DNA of 44,214 bases from an uncultured Bacillaceae bacterium (GCA_937995745.1 CALKIU010000164.1:1-44214); one strand, 5' to 3'. Counted from the stretch's first letter, positions 1 to 8,700 are shown. Numbers and translations: made by a program. The notes: generated by a model from the letters alone, not told the origin.

Positions 1-8
1 AGGTTCAC

Positions 9-140
9 TGTCCCGGCAACGGGACGAGGGGCATGTGATTTGGCTTGTATAGCAAGCCGGTGCCAAAAACCGGTTGATAGTGGAAGGGGGGCGGGCCAAA
101 CATAACGCCCTTTTGTCCCGCTGGGACGAGGTGCCTGTCC
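9..140. repeat. REP-like hairpin units (two copies)
   Basis: Two similar units are seen. Each has an inverted GTCCC/GGGAC stem followed by GAGG and a TGT-containing tail. Unit 1 has a perfect 6-bp stem at 10-15/20-25 with a GCAA loop. Unit 2 has a 5-bp stem at 115-119/123-127 and is followed by GAGGTGCCTGTCC. Between them lie further short hairpins (42-47/53-58 and 89-93/106-110). GGGACAGG-type palindromes of this kind are typical of REP-like extragenic repeats, which are often mobilised by IS200-family transposases. No transposase is in the window. No protein-coding gene is supported in 1-202. Confidence 0.5.
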
Positions 141-202
141 CCCTGTCCCGCCACTGTGCCGCCGCCCGCTCCGCCCCGGTTTTATAAAATGAGGCAAAAA
201 GA

Positions 203-229
203 AAAGGCATCTCGTTATGAGAGGCCTTT
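203..229. terminator. Bidirectional intrinsic terminator
   Basis: The stem AAAGGC-A-TCTC / GAGA-G-GCCTTT has the loop GTTAT. T-rich tracts lie on both sides when read from either strand. It ends the minus-strand abrB transcript, and probably also the plus-strand gene to the left of the window. Confidence 0.8.
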
Positions 230-257
230 CATTTTTTCTCTATATGAATCTTTTAAA

Positions 258-545
258 TTAGGATTTTACCAAGTCGAATGCTTCTTGAATTTCTTTCAAC
301 AACTGTTCTGCTCCTTCGCGGCTGAGAACGATCTTTCCGCCTGCCAGTGCCACGTTGTCGTCAGATACTTCGCCGGTAATCTGACAAGTCATGTTTGGCT
401 TATACTTTTTCAAGATAATGCGGTCATCGTCCACATAGATTTCCAGAGCATCTTTTTCCGCAATGCCCAAAGTGCGTCTCAACTCGATCGGAATCACCAC
501 ACGGCCGAGTTCATCAACTTTTCGAACAATTCCAGTCGATTTCAT
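258..545 (-). CDS. abrB: Transition-state regulator AbrB
   Basis: The protein has 95 residues, nearly the family's usual length (about 96). The N-terminal swapped-hairpin DNA-binding domain (residues 1-50) reads MKSTGIVRKVDELGRVVIP and continues with the ELRRTLGI and LEIYVDDD segments typical of AbrB. The C-terminal half carries the NMTCQITGEVSDDN multimerisation region. AbrB is a global repressor of post-exponential genes, itself repressed by Spo0A. The start ATG (543-545) follows AGGGGAG on the minus strand. It is transcribed away from metG and ends at the bidirectional terminator at 203-229. The SpoVT encoded at 21657 shares the same N-terminal domain, but AbrB lacks the C-terminal GAF-like domain of SpoVT. 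Confidence 0.97.
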   Translation of the reverse strand: MKSTGIVRKVDELGRVVIPIELRRTLGIAEKDALEIYVDDDRIILKKYKPNMTCQITGEVSDDNVALAGGKIVLSREGAEQLLKEIQEAFDLVKS

Positions 546-636
546 TTGCTAATCTCCCCTCAAAATCTTCAATATTTTTATTAATAATATATTTATATAT
601 ATTCGCCATTATTCGACAAATTTCTTCTTTAACATT

Positions 637-665
637 ATAATACCAGTGTTTGCCATAAACGTCAA
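637..665 (-). promoter_or_regulatory. Sigma-A-type promoter of abrB
   Basis: On the minus strand, TTGACG (660-665) is separated by exactly 17 bases from TATTAT (637-642), in an AT-rich region upstream of abrB. The leader between the promoter and the start codon is very AT-rich, as expected for AbrB autoregulation and Spo0A control, but no specific operator was resolved. Confidence 0.6.
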
Positions 666-757
666 TAATTTTATTTTCAAATTCTTAAAAAATTTCCAAG
701 GAAACTAGCAAAAAAGCATAGGGTTTTTGCCTAGTTTTTTCTAAGTAAGGATAACTT

Positions 758-766
758 TGATATAAT
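758..766 (+). promoter_or_regulatory. Extended -10 promoter candidate
   Basis: TG-A-TATAAT is an extended -10 element on the plus strand. No good -35 lies at 16-18 bases. It is the best visible promoter for the long leader before metG, but could also drive an independent short transcript. Confidence 0.4.
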
Positions 767-1510
767 GTTCATGTAAAAAAAGAAATGTAAGCAATTTTAT
801 GGCAGAATGATTCCCTTATTTTTGCCGTATCCACTCTTTTTTCCGCGAGAAATTTTTCTTCCGGACGAAGAAAAAGCCGCTTGCGGAAAGCAAAAAAGGG
901 GGCCGCTCGTTATTCAGATCGCCGGGAATGTTTTAAAAAAATAATATTAAAATATGAAAAAACGGGAGATTCGACAGGCTTCAACAAAAAGAAATCCGGC
1001 TTCTGCATGCGGTTTTTTGGCAGCGGATGCTGATTTGTGGCGGTTTTTGTCATCAGCAATCACATTTGCAACGGTTCCGCTTCACGATGGATGGAAATAT
1101 TTTCTACAAAAAGGAATCTGGTTTCCTTCTTTCAGTTGCGGACATGGTTAAATGTAACCGGCATGAAAAAAAGTAAGCCGAATCCGGCGGGGAGGCCCGG
1201 AATGCCCCGCTTGTCTTGCGCTTTTGCCCGTTTTTATGTATATTTGGTTGTTAGACGAGGAAAGATGACTGATTGAACAGGATCAGCGGATGACTTTTCA
1301 AACTGATAGATTTTGGTCCAACTCGTCCGGTCCGGGCGAGATTTTTCATGGTAAAAGCAAAATGAGACAGGTTTTCCGGAGGAACATTGCGGCCGGCCTC
1401 TTTTCCGGAAACGGCGGCCAAGCGCTTGAAATGCCTGCCCCGATTTGCTGCCATACAGGAGCCGGTTTTAATAAAGAAGGATTGAAAAGCTATGAGGAGG
1501 GAACGACAAA
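767..1510 (+). other. Long non-coding region before metG
   Basis: No credible gene is seen; the open frames here are short and without recognisable motifs. Several inverted repeats occur. A perfect 9-bp stem TTTTTCTTC/GAAGAAAAA (853-861/867-875) sits inside an outer TTCCGC/GCGGAA pair (841-846/883-888). Others are TGCTGAT/ATCAGCA (1028-1034/1052-1058), GGTTA/TAACC (1146-1150/1155-1159) and GCGGGG/CCCCGC (1187-1192/1205-1210). The T-box signature (AGGGTGGNACCGCG) is absent, and no intrinsic terminator precedes metG. If the promoter at 758-766 is used, this is an untranslated leader of about 740 bases. Confidence 0.5.
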
Positions 1511-3478
1511 TTGGGAGAACAGAAAAAAACTTTTTATATCACAACGCCGATTTATTATCCGAGCGGCAATCTTCATATCGGACATGCGTATACAACGGTG
1601 GCGGCCGATGCCATGGCCCGATACAAACGGCTGCGCGGATATGATGTCATGTTTTTGACCGGTACGGACGAGCACGGGCAAAAGATTCAAAAGAAGGCGC
1701 AAGAAAAAGGGGTTACGCCAAAGGAATACGTCGATGAAATCGTCGCCGGAATTAAAGAGTTATGGGAAAAACTCGAGATTTCCTACAATGACTTTATCCG
1801 CACCACCGAGGAACGTCACAAAAAAGTTGTGGAAAAAATTTTCGCCCGCCTCATGGAACAAGGCGATATTTATTTGGGTGAATATGAAGGATGGTACTGC
1901 ACCCCTTGTGAATCGTTCTTTACGGAAACCCAGTTGGTGGACGGAAACTGTCCCGACTGCAACAGGCCGGTGGAAAGAGTGCGGGAGGAATCCTACTTTT
2001 TCCGCGTGAGCAAATATGCGGACCGGTTGCTCAAATATTACGAGGAAAATCCTGATTTCATCCAGCCTGAATCAAGAAAAAATGAAATGATTAACAACTT
2101 TATCAAACCGGGGCTGGAAGATCTGGCCGTTTCGCGGACAACTTTCGATTGGGGCATCAAAGTACCGGGAAATCCGAAACATGTCATTTATGTTTGGATT
2201 GATGCACTGTCGAATTATATCACAGCTCTCGGCTACGGTACAGACAATGAAGAAAAATATAAAAAATACTGGCCGGCCGATGTTCATCTCGTCGGCAAAG
2301 AAATTATCCGCTTCCATACGATTTACTGGCCGATTATGCTGATGGCCCTGGATCTGCCGCTTCCGAAGAAAGTGTTCGGCCACGGCTGGCTGTTGATGAA
2401 GGACGGCAAAATGTCCAAATCGAAAGGGAATGTCGTCGATCCGGTGACGCTCATTGACCGTTACGGACTCGATGCGCTCCGCTATTATTTGCTTCGTGAA
2501 GTGCCGTTTGGTTCCGACGGAGTGTTTACGCCGGAAGGTTTTGTGGAGCGGATCAATTATGATTTGGCCAATGACCTCGGGAATTTGTTAAACCGCACCG
2601 TCGCCATGATTAACCGCTATTTTGACGGCGAAATTCCCGTATACAAAGGTTCGGAAGGAAAATATGACAAAGAGCTTTTGGAAATGAACCGGGAAACGGT
2701 GAAAAAATATGAACAAGCCATGGAAGACATGGAGTTTTCCGTCGCTTTGGCCGCCGTGTGGCAGTTGATTAACAGAACGAACAAGTATATTGACGAAACG
2801 GAACCGTGGATTCTTGCCAAGGATGAAGAAAAAAGGGAACAGTTGGCCAATGTGATGTCCCACCTGGCCGAGTCTCTCTTGAGAATGGCCGTCCTTTTGC
2901 AGCCGTTTATGACACGGACGCCGAAAGAAATTCTTTCCCAATTGGGAATAAAAGATGAACAGTTCCTTGCTTGGGAAACACTGGAAACCTTCGGAACCAT
3001 CCCTGCCGGCACAAAGGTGCAAAAAGGGAAACCGATTTTCCCGCGTCTCGATATGGAAAAAGAAGTCGCCTATATTAAAGAAAAAATGGGCGGGGCCGCC
3101 AAAGCGGATCAAGCGGCCAAAGCAGAAGAAAAGAAACAGGAAAAACCGGAGGCTCCGGAAATCACCATTGACGATTTCAATAAAATTGATCTCCGCGTAG
3201 CCAAGATCATTCAAGCGGAACCTGTGAAAAACGCCGACAAGCTCCTCAAGCTCCAGCTCGATCTCGGCTATGAAAAGCGGCAAGTTGTCTCCGGAATCGC
3301 CCAGTATTACAAGCCGGAAGAGCTCGTCGGCAGAAAAGTGATTTGCGTGACGAACCTCAAACCGGTGAAATTAAGAGGCGAACTGTCCGAAGGGATGATT
3401 TTGGCCGGTTCGGGAGACGGCAAACTTTCATTGGCAACGATTGCCGAAGACCTTCCGCCCGGGGCGAAGGTAAAATAA
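1511..3478 (+). CDS. metG: Methionyl-tRNA synthetase
   Basis: The enzyme charges tRNA-Met with methionine in the cytoplasm. The protein has 655 residues. The class I signature HIGH is at residues 22-25 and KMSKS at 300-304. A zinc knuckle in the connective peptide has cysteines 130, 133, 147 and 150. A C-terminal EMAP/Arc1p-like tRNA-binding OB domain starts near residue 555 (ITIDDFNKIDLRVAKI), preceded by a Lys/Glu/Ala-rich linker. The TTG start at 1511 is chosen because GAGGAGG (1494-1500) lies upstream and the N-terminus matches the family. The knuckle resembles Geobacillus-type MetG; B. subtilis MetS, as I recall it, lacks these cysteines. Confidence 0.97.
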   Translation: MGEQKKTFYITTPIYYPSGNLHIGHAYTTVAADAMARYKRLRGYDVMFLTGTDEHGQKIQKKAQEKGVTPKEYVDEIVAGIKELWEKLEISYNDFIRTTEERHKKVVEKIFARLMEQGDIYLGEYEGWYCTPCESFFTETQLVDGNCPDCNRPVERVREESYFFRVSKYADRLLKYYEENPDFIQPESRKNEMINNFIKPGLEDLAVSRTTFDWGIKVPGNPKHVIYVWIDALSNYITALGYGTDNEEKYKKYWPADVHLVGKEIIRFHTIYWPIMLMALDLPLPKKVFGHGWLLMKDGKMSKSKGNVVDPVTLIDRYGLDALRYYLLREVPFGSDGVFTPEGFVERINYDLANDLGNLLNRTVAMINRYFDGEIPVYKGSEGKYDKELLEMNRETVKKYEQAMEDMEFSVALAAVWQLINRTNKYIDETEPWILAKDEEKREQLANVMSHLAESLLRMAVLLQPFMTRTPKEILSQLGIKDEQFLAWETLETFGTIPAGTKVQKGKPIFPRLDMEKEVAYIKEKMGGAAKADQAAKAEEKKQEKPEAPEITIDDFNKIDLRVAKIIQAEPVKNADKLLKLQLDLGYEKRQVVSGIAQYYKPEELVGRKVICVTNLKPVKLRGELSEGMILAGSGDGKLSLATIAEDLPPGAKVK

Positions 3479-3490
3479 GAATCGTTTTAC

Positions 3491-3538
3491 AAACATAGGA
3501 ATGTATCCGGCCGGGTGCATTTCTATGTTTTTCTTTTT
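3491..3538 (+). terminator. Intrinsic terminator after metG
   Basis: A long imperfect stem has outer arms AAACATAG (3491-3498) and CTATGTTT (3523-3530) and an inner CCGG/CCGG region, followed by a T-rich tract. Confidence 0.85.
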
Positions 3539-3643
3539 CAAGAAAACGAGGCATAATGGAAATAACCGGTCATTTTCCGAATGTAACATAATTGTAACAG
3601 AAGAAACGAAAAAATAATTTTTGAAATAAAGGGGTTTTTTTCT

Positions 3644-4417
3644 ATGTTATTCGACACACATACGCATTTGAACGCTTATCAATTTGCCGATGATCTTCCG
3701 GAAGTGATCGACAGGGCCCTTAAAGAAGGGGTCAGCCGTATGGTCGTCGTCGGTTTTGACCGTCCGACGATTGAAATCGCGATGGATCTGATTGAAAAAT
3801 ATGATTTTCTCTACGCTTCCATCGGCTGGCATCCGGTTGACGCCATCGACATGAAAGATGAGGATCTCGATTGGATTGAAGAACTGGCAAAGCATCCGAA
3901 AGTGGTGGCCATCGGGGAAACGGGCCTGGACTATCATTGGGACAAGTCGCCGAAAGACATACAAAAAGAAGTGTTCCGCAAGCAAATCCGCCTGGCCAAA
4001 AAGCTGCAGCTCCCCCTTGTAATCCATAACCGGGAAGCGACAGCGGACGTGGTTGAAATTTTAAAAGAAGAGAACGCCGCCGAAGTGGGCGGAATCATGC
4101 ATTGTTTCAGCGGCAGCCCGGAAACGGCCCTGGAGTGTGTAAAAATGAATTTTTACATTTCACTGGGCGGGCCGGTTACTTTTAAAAACGCCAAAAAGCC
4201 GAAGGAAGTGGCGAAGGCCGTTCCCCTCGACAGGCTGTTGATAGAAACCGACTGTCCTTATCTTGCTCCCCACCCGTACCGGGGCAAAAGGAATGAACCG
4301 GCTTATGTGAAGCTGGTGGCGGAAGAAATCGCCGCTCTCAAAGGCCTTTCTTTTGAAGAAGTGGCCAAGGCGACAACGGAAAATGCCGAGCGCCTTTTCG
4401 GCCTCCGGGATAAATGA
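3644..4417 (+). CDS. tatD: TatD-family metal-dependent hydrolase/deoxyribonuclease
   Basis: The 257-residue TIM-barrel hydrolase is the YabD position in Bacillus. The metal-ligand motifs are visible: HTH at residues 6-8, E92 (AIGETGLD), H128 (VIHNR), H153 (HCFSG) and D203 (IETDCPYLAP). The family has Mg-dependent DNase activity (3'-5' exonuclease/AP-type in studied members). The cellular role in Bacillus is not settled. The ATG at 3644 follows a modest AAAGGGG ribosome site. It sits alone between the metG terminator and the strong yabE promoter. Confidence 0.93.
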   Translation: MLFDTHTHLNAYQFADDLPEVIDRALKEGVSRMVVVGFDRPTIEIAMDLIEKYDFLYASIGWHPVDAIDMKDEDLDWIEELAKHPKVVAIGETGLDYHWDKSPKDIQKEVFRKQIRLAKKLQLPLVIHNREATADVVEILKEENAAEVGGIMHCFSGSPETALECVKMNFYISLGGPVTFKNAKKPKEVAKAVPLDRLLIETDCPYLAPHPYRGKRNEPAYVKLVAEEIAALKGLSFEEVAKATTENAERLFGLRDK

Positions 4418-4574
4418 ACCGTGTCGAAAATCAGGAAACATTGTCCAATTTTATGTGAGATTTTTCCAAATAACAGCCTCTTTTTCTCTATGACGCAGTG
4501 ATGCAATCGACATCATTCGCCCTCTCTTTTGTAATATTTCTAAATTTTCAGGGACTTTTCGCAGGGAGGTTGGG

Positions 4575-4603
4575 TTGACAGGTCTTTTGTGAGACTTTAT
4601 AAT
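4575..4603 (+). promoter_or_regulatory. Consensus sigma-A promoter of yabE
   Basis: TTGACA (4575-4580), a 17-base spacer and TATAAT (4598-4603) form a perfect vegetative promoter about 45 bases before the coding region. Confidence 0.88.
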
Positions 4604-4647
4604 CACTGCGAGAGAAAAAGGAGGCGTTTTTTATCGTACCAAAACAT

Positions 4648-5835
4648 TTGAAGACTCTGTTTTCCAAATCTGCATGGAAAAGGAAAACGGGAGTTCTCAT
4701 TGCGAGTTCCATAGTTTTTCTCGGTGCTTTCGGATTTGTGATCTATGAAACAACGAAAAAAACTGTGACTCTGGTAAAAGACGGTCAAGAATCAACCGTA
4801 AAAACTCATGCCGGCACGGTGAAAGAGTTTTTTGCGGAACAAAACTTTTTCCTGGATGAAAAAGATTATGTCCATCCGGCCGTTGACAAAAAAATAACAG
4901 ATGGTTCCAAAATTGTTTGGAAAACAGCCAAACCGGTGCAGCTGATCAGTCCGGAAGGCGAGAAAACCATTTGGACGACTGCCGGCACGGTGAAGGAACT
5001 ATTAAAAAACGAAAATATTTCTTTATCCGGACATGATAAAGTAGAACCGGAATTAAAGACTAAAATAGAAGAAAATTTAACCATTCGCATAGAGAAAGCT
5101 TTTCCTTTAACCGTAGTTGACGGCGGGAAGGAAAAAGAAGTTTGGACAACCCCGGTGACCGTCGGTGAACTTTTGAAACAACAAGGCATTACATTAGGAA
5201 AAGAAGACCGGGTGGAGCCCGGTGCGGATAAAATGATTTCCAAAGATACCGTGGTGCGCATTACCCGGGTGGAAAAAGTCACCGAAGTGGTGGAAGAACC
5301 GGTCGCTTATGCCGTGGTGACGAAAAAGGATTCCAGCCTCGGCAAAGGTGTGGAAAAAGTGATTTCCCAGGGGCAGAAAGGCCTTGTCAAGCGAGAGTAT
5401 GAAGTTGTTAAGGAAAACGGAAAAGAAGTATCGAGAAAACTCATTAAAGAAACAACGGTGAAAAAGGCGAAAGATCGCGTTGTGGCAGTCGGAACAATGA
5501 CACCTGTCAAAATGGCTTCCCGCGGAACCGCCGCCAAAGCTTCAGGGAAAACTTTTTATGTTACCGCAACGGCCTATACGGCGAACTGTAACGGTTGCAG
5601 CGGGGTGACGACGACAGGGATCGATTTGCGGAAAAATCCCAATGCGAAAGTGATTGCCGTCGATCCGAATGTCATTCCGCTCGGTTCAAAAGTTTACGTT
5701 GACGGTTACGGTTACGCCGTGGCTGCGGATACGGGCGGCGCCATCAAGGGGAACAGAATCGATGTCTTTTTCCCGACGAAAGAACAAGCTTACCGCTGGG
5801 GAAGCAGAAAAGTGAAAGTGACAATCATTGACTGA
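4648..5835 (+). CDS. yabE: Secreted G5/3D-domain cell wall protein (YabE/RpfB type)
   Basis: The protein has 395 residues from the TTG at 4648. A basic N-terminus and one membrane segment (about 14-33) suggest a signal anchor. Three DUF348 repeats follow (roughly 38-90, 95-145 and 150-200), then a G5 domain (about 205-285) and a C-terminal 3D domain from residue 303 with the aspartates D339, D361 and D372. Members act on peptidoglycan, probably as lytic transglycosylase-like hydrolases. The start is uncertain. The only good ribosome site, GGAGG (4620-4624), is 23 bases from the TTG but 8 bases from an in-frame ATC at 4633. Confidence 0.9.
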   Translation: MKTLFSKSAWKRKTGVLIASSIVFLGAFGFVIYETTKKTVTLVKDGQESTVKTHAGTVKEFFAEQNFFLDEKDYVHPAVDKKITDGSKIVWKTAKPVQLISPEGEKTIWTTAGTVKELLKNENISLSGHDKVEPELKTKIEENLTIRIEKAFPLTVVDGGKEKEVWTTPVTVGELLKQQGITLGKEDRVEPGADKMISKDTVVRITRVEKVTEVVEEPVAYAVVTKKDSSLGKGVEKVISQGQKGLVKREYEVVKENGKEVSRKLIKETTVKKAKDRVVAVGTMTPVKMASRGTAAKASGKTFYVTATAYTANCNGCSGVTTTGIDLRKNPNAKVIAVDPNVIPLGSKVYVDGYGYAVAADTGGAIKGNRIDVFFPTKEQAYRWGSRKVKVTIID

Positions 5836-5863
5836 ACAGGAGCAATGGCTCCTGTTTATTTTT
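5835..5863 (+). terminator. Intrinsic terminator after yabE
   Basis: A perfect 9-bp stem AACAGGAGC/GCTCCTGTT (5835-5843/5848-5856) with loop AATG is followed by TATTTTTG. It begins at the last base of the yabE stop codon. Confidence 0.88.
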
Positions 5864-5928
5864 GTGTTTTCGGCCGATTTTCATTAAAATGTTTGGAGAA
5901 AACAATACGGGTGGAAAAGGATGAAAAG

Positions 5929-6486
5929 ATGAAAATTAAAGAAATTATCGTAGTGGAAGGAAAAGATGATACGGCGGCCGTCCAAAGAGCCGTTGACGCG
6001 GATACGATTGAAACGAACGGTTCGGCCGTCAGCATGGAAACAATTGAAAAAATCAAACTGGCCCAAAAGACGCGCGGAGTGATTATTTTTACCGATCCCG
6101 ATTTCCCCGGGACGAAAATCCGGCAAACGATCACGGAACATGTGCCGGATTGCAAACATGCTTTCATTCCGAAGGAACTGGCGAAAGACAAGCTGGGCCG
6201 GGGAGTCGGAGTGGAGCATGCGTCGCCGGAGACGATCCGCCAAGCGCTGAAAGATGCCCGTATGATGACGGAAGAGGTTGAGGAAAACATCACCCGCGAG
6301 GATCTTTTGGAAGCCGGATTAATCGGAGGCGCCGACGCCCGTCAACGGCGGGAAAAGCTCGGCAAAATTTTAAAAATCGGCTATGCCAACGGCAAACAGC
6401 TGCATAAGCGGCTGATGATGTTTCAAATTACCAGAACAGATTTTTTCCGGGCTTTGGAGATTTTACGGGAGGAGGAAAAGGAATGA
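5929..6486 (+). CDS. rnmV: Ribonuclease M5 (5S rRNA maturation)
   Basis: The 185-residue Toprim-fold nuclease processes the 5S rRNA precursor at both ends in low-GC Gram-positives. The Toprim motifs are visible: E10 in VVEGKDD near the start, and the DPD pair D56/D58 (FTDPDFPG). The ATG at 5929 (MKIKEIIVVEG) matches the family N-terminus and follows AAAAGG at 8 bases. An upstream in-frame GTG at 5911 is less likely, and the open frame before that runs through the yabE terminator. The stop overlaps the start of rsmA by 4 bases (ATGA), suggesting coupling between two rRNA maturation genes. Confidence 0.95.
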   Translation: MKIKEIIVVEGKDDTAAVQRAVDADTIETNGSAVSMETIEKIKLAQKTRGVIIFTDPDFPGTKIRQTITEHVPDCKHAFIPKELAKDKLGRGVGVEHASPETIRQALKDARMMTEEVEENITREDLLEAGLIGGADARQRREKLGKILKIGYANGKQLHKRLMMFQITRTDFFRALEILREEEKE

Positions 6487-7367
6487 ACAAAGATATTGCC
6501 ACTCCCGCGCGCACGCAGGAAATTTTGCGCAAATACGGCCTCGCTCTTAAAAAAAGCCTCGGACAAAATTTTTTGGTGGACCCGAACATTTTGCGAAAAA
6601 TCGTCGCCGCGGCCCATTTGACCCCGGAATCGGGGGCGATCGAAATCGGCCCGGGAATCGGGGCGCTGACAGAGCAGCTTTTGCGCTCCTGCCGGAAAGT
6701 GGTCGCTTATGAAATTGACCGCCGCCTTCTCCCGGTACTGGAGGAAACATTGTCTCCCTACCCCAATAAGAAAATTATCCATCAGGATGTTTTGAAAGCG
6801 GATGTGGGCGCCATGATCGGGGAAGAGTTCGCCGGCTTTGATGATCTCATGATTGTCGCCAATCTCCCTTATTATGTGACGACGCCGATTATCATGAAAC
6901 TCCTCGAAGAAAAGCTGCCCGTCCGGGGGATGGTGTTTATGCTGCAAAAAGAAGTGGCGCAGCGAATTTCGGCCCGGCCGGGGAGCAAAGATTACGGTTC
7001 GCTGACGATTGCCGTGCAATATTACACGGAGGCGGAACTGGTCATGACAGTCCCGCGGACGGTTTTCATCCCGAAGCCGAATGTAGATTCCGCCGTCATT
7101 CGTCTCACGCTCCGCCGCGAGCCGATTGTCTCCGTTAAAGACGAGCCGTTCTTTTTCCGCGTCTGCCGGGCTTCTTTTGCAAACAGGCGGAAAACGCTTT
7201 TAAACAATTTAACGGGCGGACTCCCTTCCGGAAAGGAGAAGAAGGGGGAGATTTTGAAGGCCTTGGAAAAAGCGGGCATTGATCCGGGCAGGCGGGGAGA
7301 AACGTTATCCATTGAAGAATTTGCCCGGTTGAGCGATGCACTGCATCCGTATTTTCCGGAAGCATAA
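6483..7367 (+). CDS. rsmA: 16S rRNA dimethyladenosine transferase RsmA (KsgA)
   Basis: The 294-residue SAM-dependent enzyme dimethylates two adjacent adenines in the 3' hairpin of 16S rRNA. The N-terminal KKSLGQNFLVD segment (residues 23-33), the SAM-binding EIGPGIGALT motif (54-63) and the catalytic NLPY motif (127-130) are all visible. The ATG overlaps rnmV and is preceded by GGGAGGAGG (6469-6477), a very strong ribosome site. It is followed by a terminator, so rnmV-rsmA is a closed two-gene unit. Confidence 0.97.
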   Translation: MNKDIATPARTQEILRKYGLALKKSLGQNFLVDPNILRKIVAAAHLTPESGAIEIGPGIGALTEQLLRSCRKVVAYEIDRRLLPVLEETLSPYPNKKIIHQDVLKADVGAMIGEEFAGFDDLMIVANLPYYVTTPIIMKLLEEKLPVRGMVFMLQKEVAQRISARPGSKDYGSLTIAVQYYTEAELVMTVPRTVFIPKPNVDSAVIRLTLRREPIVSVKDEPFFFRVCRASFANRRKTLLNNLTGGLPSGKEKKGEILKALEKAGIDPGRRGETLSIEEFARLSDALHPYFPEA

Positions 7368-7380
7368 AGGTGATTGCAAG

Positions 7381-7410
7381 AAAAAGTCCTTGTTTCAAGG
7401 GCTTTTTTTT
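7381..7410 (+). terminator. Intrinsic terminator after rsmA
   Basis: The 12-bp stem 7381-7392/7396-7407 (AAAAAGTCCTTG with one G-T wobble) has a TTT loop and runs into a T8 tract. Confidence 0.9.
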
Positions 7411-7629
7411 ATGCGGGCCATGACGCCGGGACGGAGGCTGCCGCCGTTTTTTTCGAAAAGGCACGATTTGGTTTTTCACAAGAACAAGGCTGATCGCATA
7501 TTTATAAAACTGAATCTTCAGAGGTTCAGAAAGTCGGGAAAGATGTTCCGGAAGGTCTTTGTTGCCGAATCGGCGCGGGTGGCGGAACAATTTTTAAGGG
7601 TTTTAAAAGGCCCTGATGGAGTGACGGCA

Positions 7630-8508
7630 GTGGCGATCAAAATCATGGATATCGTCGGCAGAATTTCTTATAACTGCGATATTCTTTTCCGGGTGATAGA
7701 TATTAAAGAAATCAACGGGGAAAAACAGGCCATTCTTTACGGCGAGGACGTCCGCTTAATTGCGGATGCTCCTTGCCATGATCTGGTGGTCATTGATCCG
7801 GCGGAAAAAATGAAAAGATCCCGGGAATTCCGGTCTTTGGAAGAACAGTCTTACCGCTTGTTCCAGCAAGATTTCGATTTGCTGAAACAAAAGCAGGAAT
7901 ATCATTTGACGGACGGCTACGCGAAGGAAATGAAATATTTTCAGCTTCCCGGGCGCGTTCTTCATCTCGACGGGGATCCGAATTATTTGAAAAAGTGTTT
8001 GCACCTTTATGAAAAAATCGGCGTTCCCGTGACGGGAATTTACTGCCATGAAACGGAGATGCCCGCAAAAGTCAGCTACCTCCTTGATTACTACCGTCCT
8101 GATATATTGGTGATCACCGGGCATGATTCGTATTCACGGTCAAAAGGAACATACCGGGATATTAACGCATACCGGCATTCGAAGCATTTTGTGCAGACGG
8201 TGAGGGAAGCGAGAAAAAAAGTTCCCCACCTGGACCAACTGGCCATTTTTGCAGGGGCCTGCCAATCCCATTTTGAGTCGCTCATTGAAGCGGGGGCCAA
8301 TTTCGCCAGCTCTCCTTCGCGGGTCAATATCCACGCTTTGGATCCCGTCTATATCGTGGCGAAAATTTGTTTCACCCCGTTTACGGAAAGCGTCAAGGTG
8401 TGGGATGTTCTCAGGAACACGATGACGGGGGAAAAAGGCCTCGGAGGGATCGAGTCGCGGGGTGTCTTGCGAATCGGGATGCCGTACAATGCGGAAATGC
8501 AAGAATAA
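7630..8508 (+). CDS. yabG: Sporulation-specific protease YabG
   Basis: The 292-residue spore coat maturation protease processes coat and cortex proteins during sporulation. The family signature region is clear: LHLDGDPNYLKKCL (111-124), ITGHDSYS (162-169, with H165/D166) and GACQSHFESLI (209-219, with C211 and H214 as plausible catalytic residues). The open frame extends upstream, but the GTG at 7630 gives MAIKIMDIVGR. It aligns with the family start and has GGAG (7618-7621) at 8 bases. It is separated from rsmA by a terminator and about 220 bases; sigma-K control is expected from the family, but no convincing sigma-K promoter was seen. Confidence 0.95.
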   Translation: MAIKIMDIVGRISYNCDILFRVIDIKEINGEKQAILYGEDVRLIADAPCHDLVVIDPAEKMKRSREFRSLEEQSYRLFQQDFDLLKQKQEYHLTDGYAKEMKYFQLPGRVLHLDGDPNYLKKCLHLYEKIGVPVTGIYCHETEMPAKVSYLLDYYRPDILVITGHDSYSRSKGTYRDINAYRHSKHFVQTVREARKKVPHLDQLAIFAGACQSHFESLIEAGANFASSPSRVNIHALDPVYIVAKICFTPFTESVKVWDVLRNTMTGEKGLGGIESRGVLRIGMPYNAEMQE

Positions 8509-8672
8509 GACTTGAACATACCAAGGACCGGATTTGCAAACATTCATCCATAAAGAACGCGGGGGGAGAGATCATTGGCACGCCTATTAACGCAAATGTT
8601 AAAAAATATTGACAAATTTCGTACATTTTTCTGCAAAAATTTTTCTTTTTTGGTATTGCAAACGTTTTCCAA

Positions 8673-8700
8673 AAAGCCCGCAAATCGCGGGCTTTCTTAA
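8673..8700 (+). terminator. Intrinsic terminator upstream of veg
   Basis: A perfect 9-bp stem AAAGCCCGC/GCGGGCTTT (8673-8681/8687-8695) is followed by CTTAATTTTT. It ends the yabG transcript. Confidence 0.85.

Noticed and set aside
767..1510. T-box riboswitch before metG
   Set aside because: The conserved AGGGTGGNACCGCG core and a terminator/antiterminator pair were looked for and are absent.
2588..3283. Long minus-strand open frame of 231 residues opposite metG
   Set aside because: It lies fully inside metG on the other strand, is Phe/His/Gly-rich as expected of a shadow frame, and has no ribosome site or known motif.
8607..8640. TTGACA at 8609 as another promoter upstream of veg
   Set aside because: No -10-like hexamer is found at 16-18 bases, and a strong terminator lies just downstream.
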